Positions 25,227-31,399 of a DNA stretch of 31,399 nucleotides are shown one piece after another. The notes below the pieces were generated by a model. That model searched no databases, had not been told where the DNA came from, and saw only the letters and a program-made list of their open reading frames with translations. The position numbers and the translations under genes are program-made. This DNA is from Verrucomicrobia subdivision 3 bacterium UBA693 (GTDB taxonomy: Bacteria; Verrucomicrobiota; Verrucomicrobiia; Limisphaerales; UBA8199): contig DBMR01000006.1 in assembly GCA_002298785.1 (NCBI GenBank), forward strand, positions 1-31,399, written 5' to 3'. How positions within the stretch are numbered: the first letter of the stretch is position 1; every line of letters begins with the position of its first letter.

Positions 25227-27125
25227 ATGAACGAAGCCGATACATGCCGCAAGTTCGTCGTGCCTCTTCTTCAGAAGGCCGGGTGGGATAACGACCCCCA
25301 CTCCATCGCCGAGCAGCGCGCATTTACCGCCGGCCGCATTGTCTCCCAAGGGCCGACCGCTCGGCGCCGCCCCGGCAAGCGCGCCGACTACCTTCTCCGC
25401 TACACCCGCGATCTCCCGCTCGCGGTGGTCGAAGCCAAGGCCGACTACAAACACCCGGCCGATGGCCTCCAGCAGGCCAAGGATTACGCCACCATCCTCG
25501 GCCTCCCATTTGCCTACGCCACTAACGGCACCGCCATCATCGAGTTCGATTTCCTGGCCGGCAAAGAGCGCGAACTGCCAGACTTTCCAACCCCAGACGA
25601 CCTCTGGGCCCGGTACCGCCAGAAACAGCGCCTCACCGACCCGGCCATTGCCGAACGCTATCTCACCCCGTTCAACCTCACCACCGGCAAGACCCCGCAC
25701 TACTACCAGCGCATCGCCATTGACCGCGTCATTCAGGCCATTCTCGGCGGCCAGCGTCGCGTGTTGGTTACCATGGCCACCGGCACCGGTAAAACCGTCG
25801 TCGCCTTCCAAATTTGCTGGAAACTCTGGTCCTCCCGCTGGAACTGCCAGGTAGGAACGACTTCCACGTCGTCCCCATCTTCAACCTTCAGAAAGCCCCG
25901 CATACTCTACCTCGCCGACCGCAACTTCCTCGTTGATGACCCCAAGGACAAAACCTTCTCCGCCTTCGGCGATGCACGGTACAAAATCGAAGGCGGCGTC
26001 ACGGTCCTCAGCCGCGAGCTCTACTTCTCCACCTACCAGTCAATCGCACGCGACGAGCGCCGACCTGGTCGCTACAAAGAATTCCCCCGCGACTTTTTCG
26101 ACCTGATCATCGTGGACGAGTGCCATCGCGGCTCCGCTCGAGAGGAGTCTAATTGGCGCGAAATCCTCGAATATTTCGAGCCCGCCTACCAGCTCGGCAT
26201 GACCGCCACGCCGCTGCGCGACGAGAACCGCGACACCTACCTCTACTTCGGCAACCCGGTGTACACCTACACCCTCAAGCAGGGCATTAACGACGGTTTC
26301 CTGGCTCCCTACCGTGTGCACCGCATCGTTACCCAGTGGGACGCCGTCGGCTGGCGCCCCAGCAAAGACGACCTCGACCGCTACGGCCGTGAAATTCCCG
26401 ATGAGGTTTATACCACTGCCGATTTCGAACGCCGCGTTGCCCTCCGCGCCCGCACCCAGGCTGTCGCCAGGCACCTTACCGATTTCCTCAAGAAGACCGA
26501 CCGCTTCGCCAAAACCATCGTCTTCTGCGTGGACCAGGAGCACGCTTCCGAAATGCGCACCGCGCTCAACAACCTGAACGCTGACCTGGTCCGACAGTAC
26601 CCGGATTATGTCTGCCGCGTCACAGCCGATGAAGGCGACATCGGCCGCGGCCACATGCAGCGGTTCCAGGATGTCGAAACCCGCACGCCGGTAATCCTGA
26701 CAACTTCGCAGCTCCTCACCACCGGCCTGGACGCCCCAACATGCCGCAACGTCGTCCTGCTCCGCCTGGTCAATTCCATGGTCGAGTTCAAACAAATCAT
26801 CGGCCGCGGCACCCGCGTCCGTGACGACTACGGCAAGCTGACCTTCAACATCCTCGACTACACCGGCACCGCTACCCGCAACTTCGCCGACCCGGCCTTT
26901 GACGGCGACCCGGCCTTCGCCACCCAGGAACAGATTGACGAACACGGTAAGGTCAAGGAAACCGAGGTCATCACCCCCGAGGAGCCGGAGGATGCTACCG
27001 GCGCGATCGGCGAAACGCTCCCACTTCAGCCTTTAGCCTTTAGCCTTCAGCCTGCCGACGCGCCGGTGGGCTTCTACGGCATACCGCTCCTCGAACTGGA
27101 TTGCCAACCGATGCTGCGCTATTGA
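25227..27125 (+). CDS. hsdR: Type I restriction enzyme R subunit, C-terminally truncated
   Basis: HsdR is the ATP-driven translocase and nuclease of type I restriction. The N-terminal nuclease domain has Asp54 and the VEAK triplet (68-71). The superfamily 2 motor has Walker A MATGTGKT (183-190), VDECH (296-300), GMTATPLRDENRD and motif VI QIIGRGTRVRDD. After motif VI the protein ends within about 90 residues (632 total), whereas relatives continue for some 150-200 more with a C-terminal helical domain that contacts HsdM. Residues 206-222 come from a REP-like hairpin read in frame, and residues near 600-608 from a heptanucleotide repeat. Both suggest decay or tolerated insertion. It faces the other locus genes convergently, and no hsdM is in the window. 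Confidence 0.88.
   Translation: MNEADTCRKFVVPLLQKAGWDNDPHSIAEQRAFTAGRIVSQGPTARRRPGKRADYLLRYTRDLPLAVVEAKADYKHPADGLQQAKDYATILGLPFAYATNGTAIIEFDFLAGKERELPDFPTPDDLWARYRQKQRLTDPAIAERYLTPFNLTTGKTPHYYQRIAIDRVIQAILGGQRRVLVTMATGTGKTVVAFQICWKLWSSRWNCQVGTTSTSSPSSTFRKPRILYLADRNFLVDDPKDKTFSAFGDARYKIEGGVTVLSRELYFSTYQSIARDERRPGRYKEFPRDFFDLIIVDECHRGSAREESNWREILEYFEPAYQLGMTATPLRDENRDTYLYFGNPVYTYTLKQGINDGFLAPYRVHRIVTQWDAVGWRPSKDDLDRYGREIPDEVYTTADFERRVALRARTQAVARHLTDFLKKTDRFAKTIVFCVDQEHASEMRTALNNLNADLVRQYPDYVCRVTADEGDIGRGHMQRFQDVETRTPVILTTSQLLTTGLDAPTCRNVVLLRLVNSMVEFKQIIGRGTRVRDDYGKLTFNILDYTGTATRNFADPAFDGDPAFATQEQIDEHGKVKETEVITPEEPEDATGAIGETLPLQPLAFSLQPADAPVGFYGIPLLELDCQPMLRY
25854..25875. repeat. REP-like palindrome inside hsdR
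   Basis: GGAACGAC and GTCGTCCC pair with one mismatch around a six-base loop. The translated segment (about residues 206-222, Thr/Ser-rich) interrupts the alignment-like run between motif I and the LYLADRN strand. The insertion keeps the frame. Confidence 0.6.
27024..27051 (+). repeat. Heptanucleotide tandem repeat in the hsdR tail
   Basis: Four tandem units of CTTYAGC (CTTCAGC, CTTTAGC, CTTTAGC, CTTCAGC) are translated as a Leu/Pro/Gln/Ser stretch. They fall where homologues would proceed to the C-terminal domain. Seven-base units would shift the frame if copy number changed. Confidence 0.85.
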
Positions 27126-27416
27126 GCCTCCCGGTCAATTAGTGCAGCGGGGGATAGCGGCTAAACAATTACTCACGCAGAGGCGCAAAGAACGCCAAGA
27201 GGAATGGGACGGGGAAGGGATTGGACGGCCGGCAAACGCAAAACTACCTGACATCTTCTGGAACTGGTGGGTGCTGGAGTCGGAGCTTCCGAGACATGGT
27301 CGCAGGCCTGGAACACTCTGAACTGCAGCAAAGACCCACTATATCTACGGGCTGACTTATTCGCGGAGGGCTGCGAGTGCCCGGACGGCTCGCGGTTCGG
27401 GGGTACCCCATTTTGC
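27126..27416. other. Gene-free region between convergent hsdR and NYN genes
   Basis: No coding frame with family character was seen, and no recognisable remainder of the HsdR C-terminal domain. Bases 27172-27204 (ctcacgcagaggcgc-like) belong to another short repeat type that I recall as dispersed in related genomes. That comparison is from memory. Confidence 0.45.
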
Positions 27417-28016
27417 TCAGGGGAGCGTGATTTGCACCTTGTTCTTGTCCGTGATCGCGACGGCTTTTCTGGCGACAAGGCCAGCGATGGTGTCGGATAG
27501 TTCCGAATCGGTCAGGGCTTTGCCGAAGAGATGCTGGATGTGGGATTCGAGCGCCTTGCGGTCGGTGGGACGAGTGTTCTTGTTGCCGCTGGCGGTTGGT
27601 GTGGCGAAGTACTGAATGATGAATTCGACGCGCTCGCCGTTGTTCATGAGGATCGGGATTTCGCTGAAGGCAGCACGGCGGGCGGCCGGGGTACCGTTGT
27701 CTTTGAGATAACCGATCAGAGCATCAAAATCCTTATCGCCGGAGAGAATGTGGAAGTAACCACGGGGATCGGTCTTCTTCGTTTCGCCGATGCGCTCAGA
27801 AAGGACCAGGTCCAAGGCGTTTTTGCCCCCGCGACCGGTTTCAACAAGGGTCACCTGTGGCGCATACTCCAGGAGTTGCTTCACCAGGGCGACTTCAAGC
27901 TTCCTGTGCCGCTCACCAAGGACCAGGATCACCTTGACCGGCTTGTCCTTAATGCGGTCCAGGTCGATTTCCTGGACGTTTTCAAAATCAATGAAGATGT
28001 AATTGGTGCGAGACAT
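27417..28016 (-). CDS. NYN/PIN-like ribonuclease-fold protein
   Basis: A 199-residue protein with the acidic pattern of the NYN branch of PIN-fold nucleases: YIFIDFENV at the N-terminus (Asp10, Asn13), an ALDLVL helix (Asp69) and HILSGDKDFDALI (Asp94, Asp96/98). These would form a metal site for RNA cleavage. The last 50 or so residues (from RPTDRKALESHI) look like a small winged-helix/LOTUS-like module, an inference from its helix-helix-strand character. It lies between type I restriction genes. Proteins of this kind do occur in such loci, but their task there is unknown to me. Confidence 0.85.
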   Translation of the reverse strand: MSRTNYIFIDFENVQEIDLDRIKDKPVKVILVLGERHRKLEVALVKQLLEYAPQVTLVETGRGGKNALDLVLSERIGETKKTDPRGYFHILSGDKDFDALIGYLKDNGTPAARRAAFSEIPILMNNGERVEFIIQYFATPTASGNKNTRPTDRKALESHIQHLFGKALTDSELSDTIAGLVARKAVAITDKNKVQITLP

Positions 28017-28083
28017 GTGATTACAGTTTTCCTGGAGGGCATGGCAGAGATGCGATGGGCCAAAGGCCGAGAACAGAATTGGA

Positions 28084-28111
28084 GACCGCGGAATACGCGA
28101 AATACGCGAAA
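28084..28111 (-). repeat. Dispersed period-9 repeat, copy C (inverted)
   Basis: Read on the minus strand it gives TTTCGCGTA-like units ending in TCCGCGG. It sits between the NYN gene start and the relic hsdS tail. Confidence 0.6.
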
Positions 28112-28132
28112 GTTAGGAGCTGAGAAGGCATT

Positions 28133-28186
28133 TCAGAGTTCTCCTTTGAAAGCGCGGTCGAGGATGGCGGGGAGGAGGGCAATGCC
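28133..28186 (-). pseudogene. Relic 3' end of a second hsdS
   Basis: Read on the minus strand this encodes ALLPAILDRAFKGEL followed by TGA, the same last 15 residues as the complete hsdS ending at 28231. Most of the base differences between the two are at third codon positions. The relic is therefore a diverged allele tail and not a fresh copy. The coding part breaks off upstream at a TGAAGGA heptanucleotide repeat. Confidence 0.85.
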
Positions 28187-28200
28187 GAAAGGATGAATTA

Positions 28201-28220
28201 TGAAGGATGAAGGATGAAGG
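28201..28220 (+). repeat. Short heptanucleotide tandem repeat
   Basis: About three units of TGAAGGA lie between the relic and complete hsdS tails. They are close in style to the heptad repeat in the hsdR tail but differ in sequence. Confidence 0.8.
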
Positions 28221-28230
28221 TGGGGCTGAG

Positions 28231-29433
28231 TCATAGTTCACCTTTGAAAGCCCGATCCAAGATTGCGGGCAGCAGCGCATCGAGCTCGGCGGCGGTTTCG
28301 GTTTGGAGGTTTTTCAGGGCGTCGACCTGGGCTTGGAAGGCGTCAAGTTCGGTCACGATGCGGCGCTGCTCGGGGAGGCGGTGCGGCGGTAGTCGCAAAG
28401 CCAGAACTTTCTCCTTCGAGATGTTCTTCATCGTTGGCGAGGTGCCGGAAGCGCCGATCTCAATTTGCTCGCGCAGAGCTGGCGATTTCAAAGCTTGATC
28501 TAGATATTCTGGCAAAACCTTGCGTGGCTCGCGGAATACGAACCGAAATGTCTTGTCGCTTAACATGAGTTTCGAACGCGCTTGTCGAACCAGTGCACAA
28601 GCTCCAACCAGCTCAACGGTGTTCGCGCGACTCATAATGAAATCGCCTGAGCGAACTTCTAGTGACGGCGGCACGTTGAACGAAATGGGTAGTGCCTTGT
28701 TCTCGCGCTCATCGAACACTCCAAACGATACCGCTCCAACTTTAAGCACGCCCCATTCGTCTGCGGAGGCTGGGCGACCGTCCGTCGCCGGGCTCTTCCC
28801 GTTCACGATGCTTGATACGTAATCGCTCAACGGGATCCAATCATCCTCAGGAGCTTTCCCAAAAACCGCACGGCGGCGGGATGCGAGAAGCGCCTCGGCC
28901 TCCTCGGCGGCTTGGTGGCGGAGGGTGCGTGCTTCGTGTATTTGGGCGGCGAGTTCTTCGATGCGGGCGACGATGCGGTGCTGCTCGGGCAGCGGTGGGA
29001 GGGGAATTTCGACGCCGAGGAATTGCTCCGGTTTGATACGGTTTTTGCCACTAGTGCCGCGGGATTTCTCGTCACACTTAGCCCAAAAGCCGCGCGTTTT
29101 GGTGAGCCAGTGCATCCAGCGTGGTTCCAGTTGCGCACGGTCCGGCTGGAACATCGGAAACTCGCCCGAGCCGAAACACCCTGCGAGTGCCTGCGGCACG
29201 ACGGCGACGCTTCCATTGCGGGCCCATATTTTGTTGACGATCATGTCGCCTGCTTCGGCACGGAAGAGTTGTGCGTACTTTGTTTGTGAACCGTCCATGG
29301 GCTCACGTTCGTATGCACCCTCACCCCAGAGCTTCACGCCGATTTGCCTGTAGATGATCCCAGGCGTTGGCGTTTCGGCACGTTGCACCGGCGTCAGCAC
29401 GTCCCGGAGATTGGCTGTTGGCCAGGTTTTCAT
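28231..29433 (-). CDS. hsdS: Type I restriction-modification specificity subunit
   Basis: HsdS selects the bipartite DNA target for methylation and restriction. The 400 residues show the canonical two-repeat plan: target-recognition domain 1 (about 1-150), a conserved helical spacer beginning PLPPLPEQHRIVARIEELAAQI, domain 2 (about 200-340), and a second spacer with LPEQRRIVTELDAFQAQVDALK. The C-terminus ALLPAILDRAFKGEL is complete. The ATG overlaps a TGA (ATGA), the coupling usually seen with hsdM, but no hsdM lies upstream. Function would need a methyltransferase encoded elsewhere. Confidence 0.93.
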   Translation of the reverse strand: MKTWPTANLRDVLTPVQRAETPTPGIIYRQIGVKLWGEGAYEREPMDGSQTKYAQLFRAEAGDMIVNKIWARNGSVAVVPQALAGCFGSGEFPMFQPDRAQLEPRWMHWLTKTRGFWAKCDEKSRGTSGKNRIKPEQFLGVEIPLPPLPEQHRIVARIEELAAQIHEARTLRHQAAEEAEALLASRRRAVFGKAPEDDWIPLSDYVSSIVNGKSPATDGRPASADEWGVLKVGAVSFGVFDERENKALPISFNVPPSLEVRSGDFIMSRANTVELVGACALVRQARSKLMLSDKTFRFVFREPRKVLPEYLDQALKSPALREQIEIGASGTSPTMKNISKEKVLALRLPPHRLPEQRRIVTELDAFQAQVDALKNLQTETAAELDALLPAILDRAFKGEL

Positions 29434-29923
29434 TGGGGCGCTCCGGTGGTACAGGACAGGGCGTTGTGGCCCCCCTTCAGGGTGCGGAACGTTTGGAGGT
29501 GTGGGACCCAGGGTAGCGCCGACGGACGGCGCAACCCTGGGCTAGTGCGTGGAACGCCGTTGGCGTTGGGCTGAGGGACAGGGGACGTGTTGGCGGCGGC
29601 GTGGGCGTTCCGGGGGCGGAAAATTGGAGGGGTGGGAAGCATGGGAATTATCGGAGATTGGGGAGCTACGGGCCGCGCCGGTGCGGGCGGTTTCGGAAAC
29701 TCGCCCATCGCTAAGGGCCAGTTGGCAAAGTATGACAGAATGTGATAGGGTAGTACTGCAGGTAAGCGCGGGAGAACTTCAGGTCGCTTTTCGGAGCGGC
29801 AGCCCATTGTGGGTGGGATCCTGAGGCCCGGGACCTGCTTTCTTTTTGGAAAGGTTGTTCTTACCCGTTGGAGTATCGCTTCCTTCAGCGACTCGCCCAG
29901 ATTCAGCAACGACCAGGGCTTTG
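29434..29923. other. REP-rich spacer between hsdS and yhcG with an open frame
   Basis: On the minus strand an open frame of 165 codons (29927 to 29430) starts on an ATG overlapping the yhcG stop and ends on a TGA overlapping the hsdS start. Its product is Pro-rich without a recognisable fold, and much of it is translated REP-like hairpin DNA. The first residues (MTKPWSLLNLGESL) look a little like an HsdS start. It may be a scar of deleted genes and is not called as a real protein. Confidence 0.4.
29507..29567. repeat. Two REP-like hairpins
   Basis: CCCAGGGT (29507-29514) pairs with ACCCTGGG (29534-29541), with an inner GCGCC/GGCGC pairing. The adjacent AACGCC-gtt-GGCGTT makes a second small hairpin (29553-29567). 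The paired form recalls REP doublets. Confidence 0.7.
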
Positions 29924-31114
29924 TCATGCGGTCTTACGCATTCTCCGCTCGATCGCGGAGCGGGCTTTTGCGATTTCAGCGGCGAGCAACTTCTCGCTCG
30001 GCAGTGCAGTGCGGTATTCGCGAATGAGCATTTTGTTGGGGAGCCCTACCAGGGCATAGCGGGCCAGGGATTCACCGTGTTCGGTGCAGAGGATGATGCC
30101 GACGGGAGGGTTTTCGGCCGGGTGCATCCAATGGGCGCGGGCGTAGTTAAGATAAAGGTGCATCTGGCCGATGTCGGCATGGGACAGCGGGCCGGTCTTG
30201 AGATCGATCACGACCAGGCTGCGCAGTCGCCGATGGAAGAAAAGCAGGTCGATGCGAAACCATTCGTGATCAATCCGGAGTCGCTTCTGGCGGCCGACGA
30301 AGGCGAAGTCATTTCCCAATTCCAGCAGGAAACCTTCCAGGTGCCGGATCAGCGCCTCCTCCAGGTCGGTTTCAGAGTACTCGTCCTTGAGGCCCAGAAA
30401 CTCAAAAACGAGTGGATTGCGGATTTCTTCGTCGGGCGTCACGGCGTCCTGCGGTAGCGGCTTCTGACCCTTGCTGAGCATGGCCACTTTGTTGCGGGAC
30501 AGGGCGGTCCGCTCATAGAACTGCGTGCCGATCTGACGCTCGAGTTGCCGTACAGTCCAGCCACCTCGAAGAGCCTCGGTCTGATAGAAACCGCGCGCCA
30601 GGGGGTTCTCGACCCGCAACAGGCGGGTGTAGTGGGTCCAGGACAGCGGAAAGCAGTTGGCCAGGCGCGCAAGATTCTTGAGCACATCCGATGGGGACTC
30701 TTTCGACACCGCTCGAATGATATCGGCTGGGGTGGCTGGCGAGCGGGATTCGTCAATCGTCGATTGAAGAATCTTGCCAGCACTCGGGGGTAGGCCAATT
30801 TCTTCAATCGCTGATTGAAGAATTCTCGGGTAGGCTAAATAGAACTGACGCATTATGTTCAGTTGTACCAACCCAAAGCCCCTGCCGAAACGAGCTGTTA
30901 GATCCTGCGACAATCTTTCCAGACGGCGCTGGCCATACTCCGCACGTTGGCTGCCTGCCTGGTCGAATTCCACAATCCGCCGCCCCATCTCCCAGTAGGT
31001 AGCTGTCATGATGGCATTGACCGTGCGGGCGGAAGTGTCCTTGGCAAAAAGCTCGAACGGGAACTCACAGCAGGTGACACCCATTCTGTACACGTTTTGT
31101 CGCGTCAGGGACAC
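29924..31114 (-). CDS. YhcG-type (DUF1016) PD-(D/E)XK nuclease-family protein
   Basis: A 396-residue protein with the DUF1016 N-terminal domain (family similarity begins about residue 22, TVNAIMTATYWEMGRRIVEF) and a C-terminal PD-(D/E)XK domain: Asp289 in FRIDLLFF and the DLK triplet (304-306) in VVIDLKTG, followed by GQMHLYLNY. The first 20 residues do not look like the family, so either a later start or a replaced 5' end is possible. Residues 98-145 hold an ILQSAI/ILQSTI near-repeat in a variable loop. YhcG-like proteins often accompany type I restriction genes; their substrate is not defined. Confidence 0.88.
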   Translation of the reverse strand: MSLTRQNVYRMGVTCCEFPFELFAKDTSARTVNAIMTATYWEMGRRIVEFDQAGSQRAEYGQRRLERLSQDLTARFGRGFGLVQLNIMRQFYLAYPRILQSAIEEIGLPPSAGKILQSTIDESRSPATPADIIRAVSKESPSDVLKNLARLANCFPLSWTHYTRLLRVENPLARGFYQTEALRGGWTVRQLERQIGTQFYERTALSRNKVAMLSKGQKPLPQDAVTPDEEIRNPLVFEFLGLKDEYSETDLEEALIRHLEGFLLELGNDFAFVGRQKRLRIDHEWFRIDLLFFHRRLRSLVVIDLKTGPLSHADIGQMHLYLNYARAHWMHPAENPPVGIILCTEHGESLARYALVGLPNKMLIREYRTALPSEKLLAAEIAKARSAIERRMRKTA

Positions 31115-31399
31115 CCTTTGTCACGCCATATAGGGTGAGATGACCAAAAAGTGCGGCATGCAGAGTGCCGAGCCCGAACCCGGCGCCGCGACGACCCGCT
31201 ATTGTAAACCCGGGACCCCGGCGCCCGAACCTCCGCTTGGGCCCAGGTCTTTAAACCGTCCCAGCCCTCAGACGCTTTCCTCCGTCCGGTTTCCCTTCCG
31301 CGCATTCCGCGTTTTCCGTGGTTCCCTTCCCATCGCGGCGACCCCACGTTTTACACCTCACTTTCCAAGCTCTTTTCTGGCCAATTCTCACCTATTCTC
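31115..31399. other. Right-end gene-free region
   Basis: No supported gene. It contains the period-9 repeat copy D and a stretch upstream of yhcG in which I could not identify a promoter. Confidence 0.5.
31293..31342 (+). repeat. Dispersed period-9 repeat, copy D
   Basis: Same orientation as the copy at 1-50, with about four mismatches in the first 46 bases. The units run TTCCGCGCA, TTCCGCGTT, TTCCGTGGT. Confidence 0.8.

Noticed and set aside
24780..25811. 343-codon minus-strand open frame
   Set aside because: It runs antisense through the hsdR start and across the repeats; the product is Gly/Arg/Val-rich without family character.
26040..26945. 301-codon minus-strand frame inside hsdR
   Set aside because: Antisense shadow of the helicase core, produced by high GC third positions.

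Overview
The window is GC-rich and gene-dense and reads like a chromosome segment of a Verrucomicrobiota-type bacterium (PVC superphylum). This placement is inferred from gene character, not from a marker search. The cues are a Yip1/MacA/ABC export block with weak Shine-Dalgarno signals, an RsmH with a long basic N-terminal extension, an EF-P with Asn at the usual Lys tip, a sodium/solute symporter plus ThuA-like protein in a sugar operon, and several families of short dispersed palindromic or periodic repeats. No rRNA, tRNA, CRISPR array, transposase or phage gene was seen.

Bases 1-24,632 are orderly and essentially repeat-free. They hold: (i) a five-gene rightward block (Yip1 membrane protein, MacA-like adaptor, ABC ATPase, two MacB/FtsX-type permeases), likely a tripartite-type exporter; (ii) a MazG-like pyrophosphohydrolase overlapping rsmH; (iii) an RRM RNA-binding protein with its own terminator, and two divergent cupins; (iv) an inositol-monophosphatase-family protein converging on a pseudouridine synthase/amidohydrolase pair; (v) two PfkB-type sugar kinases on either side of efp, whose terminator is clear; (vi) ptsI (enzyme I) without a neighbouring HPr gene, a UVR-motif protein and signal peptidase I; (vii) an L-arabinose/L-ribulose-type operon: araB, araD, a lipoprotein aldose 1-epimerase, an SSS-family symporter and a secreted ThuA-like protein. 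No arabinose isomerase is present in the window.

Bases 24,633-31,399 look quite different: a rearranged type I restriction-modification island. A rightward hsdR lacks the expected C-terminal domain, carries a REP-like hairpin translated in frame and ends in a translated heptanucleotide repeat. It converges on a leftward group: a NYN/PIN-type nuclease, the relic 3' end of a second hsdS, an intact-looking two-domain hsdS, and a YhcG/DUF1016 PD-(D/E)XK protein. No hsdM is present; where it would be expected upstream of hsdS lies a 490-base spacer containing REP-like hairpins. All dispersed repeats seen are in this island, apart from one copy at the extreme left end of the window, which matches a copy near the right end.

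The best candidates for something new are the hsdM-less, repeat-invaded type I locus with its NYN nuclease and YhcG partner, the hsdS tail relic, and the compound repeat at 24.73-24.94 kb. No wholly new system can be demonstrated from sequence alone.
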